Shown in pieces: positions 9,243 to 18,301 of a stretch of 64,000 nt of DNA; position 1 is the stretch's first letter, and every line of letters starts with the position of its first letter. A program made the translations under genes and the position numbers. The stretch is from the IMG/VR virus record IMGVR_UViG_3300006990_000013, positions 53,771 to 117,770 of that record; one strand, written 5' to 3'. This DNA is from a virus. Under the pieces are notes generated by a model. It was not told the DNA's origin. It searched no databases and saw only the letters and a list, made by a program, of their open reading frames with translations.

Positions 9243-9786
9243 GTATGATGAGTGGTATGAACACAACCTAAAACATATGGTTGACACGTACTCTGGTTTG
9301 AAGTATGATGAGTTCGTCTGTATTGATGAAGATCTCTATGATGACGAACGTGGTGTTTTTAACAAACTTCAAATGTTTGATAAATATAAGGACGGTCAAA
9401 ACATCTTTTTTGATTTGGACGTTGTAATTAAAGGCGATTGTAATCACTTCTTGAGAGATGAGTTTACATTGTGTCACGCACATTGGCGTGAACCATTTCA
9501 TACTCCTCTGAATAGTTCCATAGTTTCATGGAATGGAGATGCATCTCACGTAACTGAGGCATTTCACAAGGATGAAGAGTATTGTCTATTATTTTACAGA
9601 AGAGGAATCGATCAGTATATTTTTGAGAATACAAACTACGATATGTACTCAATAGAAGATAAATACGTATCATACCAAACTGTATTAGAAGAGACTGATG
9701 CGCCGGTATACTTATTTAACCAAAGATACAAAAACATGCAGAGAGATAAAGCATGGTTCTCAAAGTATCTATTAGAGAGAAAGTGA
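9208..9786 (+). CDS. Glycosyltransferase-like protein, short
   Basis: 192 residues from ATG 9208, which follows GGGG and overlaps the previous gene by 35 nt. NIFFDLDVVIKGD supplies a DxD-type motif (about residue 71), with NSSIVSWNG in the position of the NGGF block of its neighbours. It is probably a divergent third member of the same GT-A group. A near-consensus sigma70 pair TTGACA-17-TATGAT lies at 9281-9309 inside it. Confidence 0.55.
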   Translation: MLRVICVRTGSKYDEWYEHNLKHMVDTYSGLKYDEFVCIDEDLYDDERGVFNKLQMFDKYKDGQNIFFDLDVVIKGDCNHFLRDEFTLCHAHWREPFHTPLNSSIVSWNGDASHVTEAFHKDEEYCLLFYRRGIDQYIFENTNYDMYSIEDKYVSYQTVLEETDAPVYLFNQRYKNMQRDKAWFSKYLLERK

Positions 9787-9791
9787 AATAA

Positions 9792-10433
9792 ATGTTTGAG
9801 ACACTAGTTGTTGCAATACTGATCGGGATAGTGTGGAGTGAAATCATCTCTCACTTCGGCGCATCTATATTGTTGCACCGATACTACTGTCATAAACAAT
9901 TCAAAGTCCCTGTCTGGTTTGAATGGGTTGGTTTGTTTATGTTATCTGTGGCGTACATTAGGACGCCTATTGGTTGGATTGCATCACATAGAATGCATCA
10001 CCATCATTCAGATTCAGATAAAGACCCACACAGTGCAAAGCATGTAGGGTTTTGGAAAGTACTATTGACAATATGGGACATCCCAAGCATACCAACAAAG
10101 TATGCAAAAGATTTGTTTGCAAACCCTAGACTTGTTTTCTTTCACAATCATCATTTAAAAATTCTTATCGCACATAACGTTGTTGCGTTTCTAATCAGTC
10201 CTTACTTCTGGGTGGCATATGCACTTGTTCCATTCATCTTTGCGAAAGTCGGATTTGGTTTGTTGAATACAATCGGACATCGAACTGAGGGAGGCGCAAA
10301 TGTCCCTTGGTTAAATTTCTTTATCGCTGGAGAAGGGTATCACAAGAATCACCACGAGAATTCCAAACGTGTAAGACTACACAAGTGGGATACTGGTGGA
10401 TGGTTAGCTGAAAAATTATTTGTGAGAGATTAA
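9792..10433 (+). CDS. Membrane fatty-acid desaturase A (delta-9 type)
   Basis: 213 residues. It has the three histidine boxes of acyl-lipid/acyl-CoA desaturases: HRYYCH, HRMHHHH and HKNHHEN, which bind the di-iron centre. Hydrophobic segments lie before the first box and between boxes two and three. Shorter than cellular enzymes (about 260-320) but with all boxes present. It would introduce a double bond into host membrane acyl chains or into a lipid intermediate. Paralogue at 14372 has the same boxes. Confidence 0.85.
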   Translation: MFETLVVAILIGIVWSEIISHFGASILLHRYYCHKQFKVPVWFEWVGLFMLSVAYIRTPIGWIASHRMHHHHSDSDKDPHSAKHVGFWKVLLTIWDIPSIPTKYAKDLFANPRLVFFHNHHLKILIAHNVVAFLISPYFWVAYALVPFIFAKVGFGLLNTIGHRTEGGANVPWLNFFIAGEGYHKNHHENSKRVRLHKWDTGGWLAEKLFVRD

Positions 10434-10436
10434 ATT

Positions 10437-12095
10437 ATGAAAATTCAGATGGGATCATTCAGTATCCCAAGAAGTTTGCCTTACATCCCCTATAGTTCTG
10501 CAGTCTTGGAATCTTATGTTAAGAACAGAGACGATCCACCTGCCTGCGAATTTTTAGAACCCATCTACAAATACGATGACATACCAGATCCAGAATGTGA
10601 AATTTTGGGTCTGACTTGTTATGTCTGGTCGCAAGATCACGTCGATCAAATCGCCAAGGATCACAAAGAGAAATATCCGAACTGTACAATCATGTATGGT
10701 GGCCCGAACATTCCTGTATCTCCCACTGAGTGGTTGAAGTACGAGGGAGAACGTCCTTGGGTAGATGTATTTGTCGCAGGTTCTGGTGAAGAGATCTTTG
10801 TGCAGTTGTTGAAAGAGTATCCAGACTTTACTCAGAAGTGGTATAAACTGGAGAAAGATGTAAAGCGTTACACATACGAAACTCCAACACCTTACGTGGA
10901 TGGCACGTTAGATAAGTTCCTCAAACGGAAAGATGAAAAGTTTGTTGCAGTATTAGAAACCAATCGTGGTTGTCCTTTCAAGTGTGCGTATTGCGACTGG
11001 GGAGATGCGACTGGTGGTAAGGTTTCTAAGTATGATGGAGATGTCAACTACAAGACACTCGACTTGATCATGGATTCAGAAGCGATGACAGGTATTAAGA
11101 TCATCGATGCAAACTGGGGAATGTACGAGCGTGACCTAGACATGACAAAGTACATGAGAGACCACAAGAGAGAAGATGTGTTTGTCAGTTTGTGTGGTAC
11201 TGCAAAGAACAGTATCAAATATGTACCAGAGATTTCTAAGATCTTCTTCCAAGATAACTTCGCTGCAGAGAGTGGTCACTGGACTCCTCTGAAGTTGGGT
11301 ATCCAATCTTGGTCGGAAAAGACACTGGCATATAATGATCGTTCAAACATCAAAACATCTCAGTTAGAATATCTACTCAATTACTATAAAGACAATGACA
11401 TTCCTTACCACAGTGAATTGATCCTTGGTCTGCCTGGCGAAACACCAGAGTCGTGGTTGTACACGTTAGACAAAGATCATGGACACGGTGTGGAGACTCA
11501 AGCGTTCCATGCATTAGAAGCGGTTCCTAATATGCCTCTCTTGTTAGACCATAGAGAAGAGTATGAACTGGAGTTGCATTCCGCATATGCCCTGAGAGAG
11601 AATATCTATTCTGTTCATCCTAAGTTTTATCACAGGAATAGAGACTTGGTGTATGATGACTTCAATGAAAACGTCGATAAAACAAAGATTGTTAGAAAAG
11701 ATCTTATCAATTCATGTTTTTCGTTTTCACATGAAGAACTGTTGACCATGTACGACTATACTTGGTGGATGAATACCTTTAACAACACGAAACTATTACC
11801 AGACATAAAGAAACCGAGCGAAGACATTCTACGGTTCTTTGATAACTTGGACAAGATGCCTTTCTGGAAATCACGAGTCGAAGAACATCGTGCGCACTGG
11901 AGAGAAGCAATGATCGAAGGAAAGATCCTTAGTGCTGGGTCTTTGCGTTACTGGTTCCACACAATGTTTCGTGCAGACGAACTAATGTATGTTGGTGAAA
12001 ACTTTGAACAAGCACAAGACGAAATGGGAAGAAAGTTTCGTCCGTTCAAAAAATCTTTGAGAGTTTACGATTATGAATATACCATTCCTCACTAA
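10437..12095 (+). CDS. B12-binding-domain-type radical SAM protein
   Basis: 552 residues. The N-terminal Rossmann-like domain (about 30-150) resembles the cobalamin-binding fold (LGLTCYVWSQDH, then MYGGPNIP, then FVAGSGEE) and the radical SAM core begins with CPFKCAYCDWGD (C179, C183, C186). SELILGLPGETPESW is the late barrel motif common to this group. I do not see the DxHxxG base-off motif, so cobalamin use is doubtful. Possible reactions include methylation, ring rearrangement or methylthiolation; substrate unknown. Confidence 0.82.
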   Translation: MKIQMGSFSIPRSLPYIPYSSAVLESYVKNRDDPPACEFLEPIYKYDDIPDPECEILGLTCYVWSQDHVDQIAKDHKEKYPNCTIMYGGPNIPVSPTEWLKYEGERPWVDVFVAGSGEEIFVQLLKEYPDFTQKWYKLEKDVKRYTYETPTPYVDGTLDKFLKRKDEKFVAVLETNRGCPFKCAYCDWGDATGGKVSKYDGDVNYKTLDLIMDSEAMTGIKIIDANWGMYERDLDMTKYMRDHKREDVFVSLCGTAKNSIKYVPEISKIFFQDNFAAESGHWTPLKLGIQSWSEKTLAYNDRSNIKTSQLEYLLNYYKDNDIPYHSELILGLPGETPESWLYTLDKDHGHGVETQAFHALEAVPNMPLLLDHREEYELELHSAYALRENIYSVHPKFYHRNRDLVYDDFNENVDKTKIVRKDLINSCFSFSHEELLTMYDYTWWMNTFNNTKLLPDIKKPSEDILRFFDNLDKMPFWKSRVEEHRAHWREAMIEGKILSAGSLRYWFHTMFRADELMYVGENFEQAQDEMGRKFRPFKKSLRVYDYEYTIPH

Positions 12096-12789
12096 ACCTT
12101 CTGTTAAGTTCTATTCCGAAGAACCTATCATCACAGAAGAGTATCCTATCTACCCTGCGAAACAATATAAACGCAAATGGGTAAAGAACTGCGCTAGTGC
12201 ATTTCAAAAGTACCGTAAGGTTACTGATGGACGTGCATCTGTTATCTCTGCAGTCAAATGTCCTGGCATCCGTAATATTATGGAAGAGGGATGGATCGCA
12301 CAGACGTGGCATGATTTCACTATTGAAACAAAAAGTGACGGATATGAAATATTCTATCCAAATGCGATGAAAGACTTTCTCAAAAGAATTGAATATAAAC
12401 ATCGTCCCATCGAAGTATTCGATACACGAAAAGGCCCAATGAAAGTTCCCACAGGGCGCAATCACAATCATATATTTAAGATTCATATTCCGTATTGTTT
12501 CGACATTCCAAATGGATATGAGTTGAGAATATTACCAGTTGCATATGATGACAACCCTCAGTTCACTGCATGTGCAGGTTCTTGTGAAGGGTTCCAGTCA
12601 GAATTTAATATTCATATTTTCTGGCACACTCCAGAAGGTCGTGTAACGATTCCCGCTGGAACGCCTCTTTGTCAGATTGTTCCCATGCGTAAAGAGAAGA
12701 TAAAGATAGAGACAGGGATCGCAGATGAACCGACACTCAAAAGGTCGAGGAGAAACCTATTACATAGGAGTAATAAGTTTACACTATGA
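12073..12789 (+). CDS. Hypothetical beta-fold protein
   Basis: 238 residues; starts 23 nt before the previous stop. Near residues 190-215 is FWHTPEGRVTIPAGTPLCQIVPM, which looks like the end of a jelly-roll or dUTPase-like barrel and resembles the DUF6065 type, but I cannot confirm it. Upstream segments hold alternating beta strands and Trp/His residues (IAQTWHDFTIET). No catalytic motif is certain. The position between a radical SAM gene and two oxygenase/transferase genes suggests it belongs to the same pathway. Confidence 0.45.
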   Translation: MNIPFLTKPSVKFYSEEPIITEEYPIYPAKQYKRKWVKNCASAFQKYRKVTDGRASVISAVKCPGIRNIMEEGWIAQTWHDFTIETKSDGYEIFYPNAMKDFLKRIEYKHRPIEVFDTRKGPMKVPTGRNHNHIFKIHIPYCFDIPNGYELRILPVAYDDNPQFTACAGSCEGFQSEFNIHIFWHTPEGRVTIPAGTPLCQIVPMRKEKIKIETGIADEPTLKRSRRNLLHRSNKFTL

Positions 12790-13385
12790 GTTATTCGAAA
12801 TTATCCCTACACAAAAAACTTGATCTACCTTCTCACACTTTTACAACTACCGAACCAAGTCCAGAAATCGAATACCTGTTTGACAAGGTTGGTTCGTTGA
12901 ATGATTACAAAAGAAGATCCCACAACTACGTGGTAGACAAGACTTTAAAAAAACGAACACTGGCGTATTCAGTTACGACAGTAAACGAGCAACCTGTATT
13001 AGGTTCTCTTGCATGGACACGCCCTCTATACAATGGTGTCATAAGACTTTGTACACGATATTGTATAGATCCAGAATGGGCGCATCTGAACTTTGGAAAG
13101 GGTACAGATGGAATGAGACTAGATACGATGGATCATATAATACAACAACTGAAAGTTTGTCAAGAACTAGGACACAATGACTTCTTTGTTGGGCGTAATG
13201 ATAAGTCTAGAGGTCGTCGTTCTCAAAAAATTGCAAAACAGATAAGTAAGTATACAGGTATAGATTGGAAGGTATCTGACACAGAAGTCTTGTGTTCTAT
13301 GGGTATCGAAGATGACCAATCGTGGCAATATATAATTTATAATGGAAGGAAGGATTTTAATTATGAAAGTGAGTTCAAGAGGTAA
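12786..13385 (+). CDS. Hypothetical protein, possible GNAT-like acyltransferase
   Basis: 199 residues, ATGA-coupled to the gene before it. A central segment (VLGSLAWTRPLYNGVIRLCTRYCIDPEW) reads like the beta4-beta5 hairpin of GNAT enzymes, and GKGTDGMRLDTMDHIIQQL could be the CoA-loop helix, but the usual Q/RxxGxG/A is not exact. Treated as hypothetical with a weak acetyltransferase guess. Confidence 0.4.
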   Translation: MSYSKLSLHKKLDLPSHTFTTTEPSPEIEYLFDKVGSLNDYKRRSHNYVVDKTLKKRTLAYSVTTVNEQPVLGSLAWTRPLYNGVIRLCTRYCIDPEWAHLNFGKGTDGMRLDTMDHIIQQLKVCQELGHNDFFVGRNDKSRGRRSQKIAKQISKYTGIDWKVSDTEVLCSMGIEDDQSWQYIIYNGRKDFNYESEFKR

Positions 13386-14397
13386 CTACTCAGTATACAT
13401 CGATGATGTGAACTTTGACGAAATGACAGATGACCAATGGATGGAGATCGGCAAGATCCACATGGCAAATCTGGTTACTATTATTCGCAACTGTAATGTA
13501 AAACAAACAGAAGCGGCGAAGTATGTGAACAAATGGGGCCCGTCCCGATACAGTGGGATGTATTATATCTGTTCAAACTATCCAGATCTAACTGCAAAAG
13601 AAATCATTTCATTGTCACTAAAGGGCGATGATAGAATTGCAGACTATCATCGTGCGTTGGTAAAAAACCGTTTCAAAACAAAAGGCCCTGCAGGGACACA
13701 ACGAGTCACTGACATCAAAGATAAGAAAGGTGACCACACAGGCATCTTCCCTGATGGTGAATTGAAGTGGCACAGTAACGAGGCAGGGAATCATATCTTT
13801 GCGCCTGGCGTTGCGTTGTTGGGTGTACAGAACATGAAGGGATCATCTACTGGGTTCCTTGAAACTGCAACATTCTACGAAGAGTGTTCTGAGACTTTAC
13901 GTTCTGAGTTGGATGACATGATTTGTATTCATCGTCACAAGCCTGGCATGTTGCACGTCAAAGACTTGGGTGATCAAGACGAAATGATGCGTATTAACAT
14001 GAACCCTGAGAATGAGACTTATATCCCTATGGTGATTCAGTCGCCTGGCGGTATTCGTGGTATGCATTACTCTATCAATACTGTAGACGGTATTGTCGGT
14101 ATGTCACAGTCAGAAAGTGATAAGTTTTTTGAGATGATCAACGAAGAGTTGATGCGTCACGCATGGGATCACTGGTACGAGAATGATAACGATTGGTTGT
14201 TCTTTGACAACAGTATCACTAATCACCGTAGACTTGGTGAAGTGAAAGACAGACTTGGGCTACGAGTCCAACACGGTTATGAGAATATTGAGATTGAAAA
14301 CTACAATCCCTACTTCCAAGAAGAACACGCAAAAATATATACAGAACGTCTAGCGGAGTTAAAAGAATTCAATGAGAACCATTTTGGCGCAGGTTAA
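13363..14397 (+). CDS. TauD-like Fe(II)/2-oxoglutarate oxygenase
   Basis: 344 residues. ATG 13363 is preferred because GGAAGGAAGG lies just upstream; ATG 13342 lies before that site. WHSNEAGNHIFAPGVALLG resembles the first metal-binding block of the TauD/TfdA family, and WLFFDNSITNHRRLGE the distal DNxxxxHxR block with the third histidine. The usual HxD is HSN followed by Glu, so the facial triad is non-canonical or uses the Glu. Expected chemistry is hydroxylation or desaturation with succinate and CO2 release; substrate unknown. Confidence 0.75.
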   Translation: MKVSSRGNYSVYIDDVNFDEMTDDQWMEIGKIHMANLVTIIRNCNVKQTEAAKYVNKWGPSRYSGMYYICSNYPDLTAKEIISLSLKGDDRIADYHRALVKNRFKTKGPAGTQRVTDIKDKKGDHTGIFPDGELKWHSNEAGNHIFAPGVALLGVQNMKGSSTGFLETATFYEECSETLRSELDDMICIHRHKPGMLHVKDLGDQDEMMRINMNPENETYIPMVIQSPGGIRGMHYSINTVDGIVGMSQSESDKFFEMINEELMRHAWDHWYENDNDWLFFDNSITNHRRLGEVKDRLGLRVQHGYENIEIENYNPYFQEEHAKIYTERLAELKEFNENHFGAG

Positions 14398-15169
14398 GTC
14401 TTTTCATAACATAAAATTACTGAGGGGAGTCCAATATCTTAGTTGGGCTTCCGTTCCGTTTGTCTTGGTCTATCCTTCGACGTTCAGTCTGCCTGCATTT
14501 CTTGTTGGTGTGTTCTTCATTACTATGTTGGGTTCGTCTGCAGGGTTGCATCGATACTTTGGACACAAATCGTTTAAGACTGGAAAGTTGAGACACTGGT
14601 TTCTTGGTCTTGTAACGACATTGTCCACACAGGGATCTATTCCATTCTGGGTACAATACCATCGTGCACACCACGTCTTTACTGACACAGAGGACGATCC
14701 GATATCACCCACCTTCGTGGGGTTCTGGAAATCCTTCTTCTCTATTCAAGACATCAACAGTTACAAAGGCATCAGTCCTAAAAACATTGCAAGGGAGATG
14801 AGAGACCCTGCAGTGAAATTTTTTCATGAGTGGTACTGGATTATTATCTTGACATACGTTTTGATTCTTGGTATAATAGAGCCAACGCTTTTGATAAATG
14901 CTTATTTGCTGCCTGTGTTCATGATCAGGTTCACCTTTGGGCTTCAGAATACATTTGGGCATGGTATACCTGTTTTCTTTGGATACCGTAACCACGAGAC
15001 GAAAGATAAGAGTTTGAACAGCATCTTTGTAAATATCATCACGTTTGCACTGGGAGAGACACTCCATAACAATCACCATGCAAACCCTGCAAAATACAAC
15101 TATCAGGAAAGATGGTATGAACTGGACTTGACAGGATTTGTAATTAAAAGGTTTTTCTCAATTGTATAA
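14372..15169 (+). CDS. Membrane fatty-acid desaturase B (delta-9 type)
   Basis: 265 residues with hydrophobic segments at about 20-55 and 140-190, and three histidine boxes HRYFGH, HRAHH and HNNHH, as in stearoyl-CoA or acyl-lipid desaturases. Longer and more canonical than the 9792 paralogue. Overlaps the oxygenase by 26 nt. Two desaturases in one phage block suggest a lipid-linked product or membrane remodelling (inference). Confidence 0.88.
   Translation: MRTILAQVKSFHNIKLLRGVQYLSWASVPFVLVYPSTFSLPAFLVGVFFITMLGSSAGLHRYFGHKSFKTGKLRHWFLGLVTTLSTQGSIPFWVQYHRAHHVFTDTEDDPISPTFVGFWKSFFSIQDINSYKGISPKNIAREMRDPAVKFFHEWYWIIILTYVLILGIIEPTLLINAYLLPVFMIRFTFGLQNTFGHGIPVFFGYRNHETKDKSLNSIFVNIITFALGETLHNNHHANPAKYNYQERWYELDLTGFVIKRFFSIV
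14849..14877 (+). promoter_or_regulatory. Exact sigma70 promoter inside desaturase B
   Basis: TTGACA (14849-14854), 17-nt spacer, TATAAT (14872-14877). Located within coding sequence, about 285 nt before the SDR gene at 15162. A 12/12 match with ideal spacing is very unlikely by chance. Confidence 0.6.
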
Positions 15170-15722
15170 CATATTTGTTACTGGTCATACAAGTGGTATT
15201 GGTAAGGCTATTTACGATCATTTAGATAGTCAAGGGTATCATGTAGAAGGTGGTAGTAGATCTAACAATTGGGATATCACTAAGGAAACAACTGCGAACT
15301 ATATCAAGGATAAGTTTGACGTTCTGATTAACAATGCATATCATTCAGACGGACAAGTTAAACTCTTGAAGAACGTATATAATGGGTGGCAGAAAAAGAA
15401 AAAGACCATTATCAATATTGGTAGTTGGCACAAAGACCATTTATCTGGTCGTCCCTTTTCTTCTCTCAACTATAACGTAGATAAGAAAGCATTAGAGACG
15501 TACAGTTTTTGGATCGCTGCAAACGATGACACCTGTCGTAGTATGATGTACAACGTTGGGTTTGTAGACACCCCTACGTCAAGGAAACACATGGACGGTT
15601 GGTCTGAAGAAAAACAGAAAGAAGTCTTGACTCGATGTATGGATCCCAAAGTGATTGCAAGAACAATACAATTTATGATAGAGAATGAATATAATATTAA
15701 GGAACTGACACACCATGCCTAA
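15162..15722 (+). CDS. Short-chain dehydrogenase/reductase
   Basis: 186 residues; no ATG nearby, so TTG 15162 (8-nt overlap with the desaturase) is the likely start. FVTGHTSGIGKA is the TGxxxGxG NAD(P)-binding loop, NNAY corresponds to NNAG, and SxxNxxK (SSLNYNVDKKA) replaces the usual YxxxK: the tyrosine is at N-Y-N-V-D-K (YxxxK kept as YNVDK). About 60 residues shorter than typical SDRs, lacking much of the substrate lid. Oxidoreductase in the accessory pathway. Confidence 0.75.
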   Translation: MYNIFVTGHTSGIGKAIYDHLDSQGYHVEGGSRSNNWDITKETTANYIKDKFDVLINNAYHSDGQVKLLKNVYNGWQKKKKTIINIGSWHKDHLSGRPFSSLNYNVDKKALETYSFWIAANDDTCRSMMYNVGFVDTPTSRKHMDGWSEEKQKEVLTRCMDPKVIARTIQFMIENEYNIKELTHHA

Positions 15723-16593
15723 ACTAAAATCTACACCTTTCTTTGTTTGTCCAGAGAGAACATGTGGAACTGTTCTTTTTCAAGAGATGAAAAAACACGT
15801 AGAACAGAAATATAATCTCAAGAGTGGTCACACTGGAGATAACCTGCCCTTCAACGATTTCTTTTTAGACTATAGTACTGACTACAGTTTCCACACAAAG
15901 AAATCGGCGGAAGAAGTCAACACTGAGTTACAACTCGTTAGAAAAGGAGATGACATCACTGTCCAACAAGTATTCCCTTGGTTATTCAGATCGAAAAAAG
16001 ATCGTGCAATGCATAAGGTAAATGTGTTGAGACAGTTGAAGGAAGATGGTATAGAGTTTAATGTGAAGGCAACTTCCTCTATCACATATGTCTTAGAAGA
16101 ATGTATGGAACTCTATAAAGATAGAACTTGGGTCATCACCCTTCGTAGAAATGTATTGGATCATCTGAAGAGTTACGCTATCTGGTACGAACACCAGAAA
16201 CACATGAGTGGTAGAAATGTGGACTGGCAGTTTGTGGAAAGACTGATGAACAGAAAAGATAAGATTCAGATTTCCAATCACAGCTGGGATCATGTCGGTA
16301 TCTTCTTTGAAGAGTTATACAACATCTATGGGTTGCCAGATATATTAGATGCAAACCACATCGACTATCAGGTTCTTTACTATGAGGATATCATAGATGA
16401 GAAGACTCGACACAGTTATATAAATCATATGTTCTTGTCTGATGCGTGGAACAAGAATCAACCTGATAATATTGATAAAATCGTACCTAAAAGAATCGAA
16501 AAAGATTACGAAAATATTATGAAAGATCCTGAACGATTTAACCGAAGAATAAATAGCATCGTATGGCCAGAAATGAATGGTGGCCTTAAATAA
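15715..16593 (+). CDS. Sulfotransferase-like protein
   Basis: 292 residues, overlapping the SDR by 8 nt. VCPERTCGTVLFQEM near the N-terminus matches the 5'-phosphosulfate-binding loop position of PAPS sulfotransferases (P-x-x-x-x-GT), and WVITLRRNVLDHLKSYAIW fits the 3'-phosphate block (R...S). Would transfer sulfate from PAPS to a sugar, lipid or small molecule. A second, different sulfotransferase-like gene is at 35033. Confidence 0.65.
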   Translation: MPKLKSTPFFVCPERTCGTVLFQEMKKHVEQKYNLKSGHTGDNLPFNDFFLDYSTDYSFHTKKSAEEVNTELQLVRKGDDITVQQVFPWLFRSKKDRAMHKVNVLRQLKEDGIEFNVKATSSITYVLEECMELYKDRTWVITLRRNVLDHLKSYAIWYEHQKHMSGRNVDWQFVERLMNRKDKIQISNHSWDHVGIFFEELYNIYGLPDILDANHIDYQVLYYEDIIDEKTRHSYINHMFLSDAWNKNQPDNIDKIVPKRIEKDYENIMKDPERFNRRINSIVWPEMNGGLK

Positions 16594-16604
16594 AGGGTAA
16601 ACAC

Positions 16605-17423
16605 ATGGAAATGAAAAAAAGACAACATTTGCCTTTGATGGCAAAACTAAATTTTAAAGTGGATATCGATAAACTACTCAAAGAGTTCTATGAGTTTGGT
16701 TACGATAACTTTGACATGTATAATGGACTGAGTTATGGTAATAACACAGAAGATGGTCTTGTTGTTCGTCGTGTCCTTTTAGAATATTTCCTTACTGATG
16801 AAGAGAAGGAAGCAAGAAAAGATAAACTCGTCGCAGACGGTGGTGAAGCATATAAGATGTTGTGTCTCACAGAGTTCAATGGTGATCCAGAGAAACATAA
16901 CAAAAACCTTGCACAACAGTTAGAGGGTACTGATCTATCACCTCAACAGTTTGCGAGACGTATGGAGAAGATCAGTGATCCTTCTCATCCAAACTATACA
17001 CCTATTGCCGACGAGAAACTATACGACAAACGCAACGAGTTCTGTAAAGGATACGTAGACGAAGTACTTAACATGATCGAAGAGAATATCGGTCACGTTG
17101 CACGTACACGTTACGCTGTTCTTAAAGCAGGAGAGGAAATCAAACCTCACCTAGACATTAACACAGACAAAGCGGTTCGTATTCATATTCCACTGATCAC
17201 ACATGAGAATGCAGTGATTGGTACTAAGGGTAAAAAACGCACATATGAAATGCATCTGCCTGCAGATGGAAGTGTGTGGTTCCTAAATCAAGGTTACGAA
17301 CACTGGGTCAAGAACGATAGTGATGTGGACAGAGTTCACCTCGTCGTTGTTGTCACAGGACAGAAGGGTATCCTTGAGGCAGATGAACAGTACTGGGATA
17401 AAGAAGAACTAGTCGCAGCCTAA
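16605..17423 (+). CDS. Aspartyl/asparaginyl beta-hydroxylase-like oxygenase
   Basis: 272 residues. The C-terminal 120 residues match the AspH-type 2-oxoglutarate oxygenase domain: AGEEIKPHLDINTDKAVRIHIPL (HxD), then GSVWFLNQGYEHWVKN (distal His) and DRVHLVVVV (2OG-binding Arg). The N-terminal 150 residues are charged and specific to this group. Family members hydroxylate Asp/Asn side chains or small molecules. AAAGGG precedes the ATG. Confidence 0.8.
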   Translation: MEMKKRQHLPLMAKLNFKVDIDKLLKEFYEFGYDNFDMYNGLSYGNNTEDGLVVRRVLLEYFLTDEEKEARKDKLVADGGEAYKMLCLTEFNGDPEKHNKNLAQQLEGTDLSPQQFARRMEKISDPSHPNYTPIADEKLYDKRNEFCKGYVDEVLNMIEENIGHVARTRYAVLKAGEEIKPHLDINTDKAVRIHIPLITHENAVIGTKGKKRTYEMHLPADGSVWFLNQGYEHWVKNDSDVDRVHLVVVVTGQKGILEADEQYWDKEELVAA

Positions 17424-18298
17424 TGTTATATGTCCTTTGTACAAGCAAACCTTCTGATGGTTTGCTTCATTATAGTTATGAATATACACATAAATTAAAC
17501 GAAGCGGGAATGGAGACAAAGTGTCTCTTTTTCCCTTCCGAAGGTTTTACTAAACAAGATTACATAGATGCGATAAACAATAAGTATCGGGTCTATGATC
17601 ATGTCATGTTCGATGACGAAATTGTGACCGTTTGGGATCATGATGGGTGTTTCATTTTGAACAGGTCAATGGTCACCCTGCCGTACCACAATCGCAAAAA
17701 GTACACAGAGAAACAACGGTTCATACTCAGTGAGTTATGCAACAAATTGATCTCGACTTACTCCACCAACCATCCAGAACAAGCATATCAGGCTGCATTA
17801 ATGTATTTTAATGCAAATTATGTTGTTGACATTTGTGATAAAGAAGTGTATAATGATGGTGTTGGTGAAAATTTTGAGAAGCGTATTAACTTTTCTCTGT
17901 ACAAAGACATTGTCCACGAACCAGTTTGTGAACACTTGTTCCTTGGTACGAACAGAGAATACTATGATACGGTTCTTGGACAGTATGAAAATTATGCAGA
18001 TCCAGCAGTGATTGTATATGAGAATCAGAAGGGACTAGAAGTATTCAGACATGATTTGAAACACATCTACGTTCCAGTTGACAACCTGTGTGGTCTGTTC
18101 GAGAAGTATGTTTACACCAAGACTGCATTTGATCCAGCGCCAAGACTTTTGCAAGAATGCAAGTACTATGGCAAGGAACTGATCTACGCAAGAGATCCGT
18201 CTATGGTAGACGGTGGTAGTGTCTATTATAAACGTGATCTGAAAGAACCAGATCTTACAGCGGTGTTTAACGCCATTGATATATTGAAGAGGAAGTAA
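17423..18298 (+). CDS. Hypothetical protein, possible GT-B glycosyltransferase
   Basis: 291 residues, TAATG coupling. The N-terminus (LYVLCTSKPSDGLLHYSYEYTHKLNEAG) reads like a Rossmann sheet of a GT-B protein, and APRLLQECKYYGKELIY near residue 240 resembles the donor-side R/E...E region of glycosyltransferases. No single catalytic motif is decisive. Directly precedes the sugar aminotransferase, which supports a sugar role. Confidence 0.45.
   Translation: MLYVLCTSKPSDGLLHYSYEYTHKLNEAGMETKCLFFPSEGFTKQDYIDAINNKYRVYDHVMFDDEIVTVWDHDGCFILNRSMVTLPYHNRKKYTEKQRFILSELCNKLISTYSTNHPEQAYQAALMYFNANYVVDICDKEVYNDGVGENFEKRINFSLYKDIVHEPVCEHLFLGTNREYYDTVLGQYENYADPAVIVYENQKGLEVFRHDLKHIYVPVDNLCGLFEKYVYTKTAFDPAPRLLQECKYYGKELIYARDPSMVDGGSVYYKRDLKEPDLTAVFNAIDILKRK
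17826..17854 (+). promoter_or_regulatory. Exact sigma70 promoter upstream of the DegT gene
   Basis: TTGACA (17826-17831), 17-nt spacer, TATAAT (17849-17854), inside the 17423 gene and about 450 nt ahead of the aminotransferase at 18302. Same strand as all nearby genes. Confidence 0.6.
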
Positions 18299-18301
18299 AA
18301 A

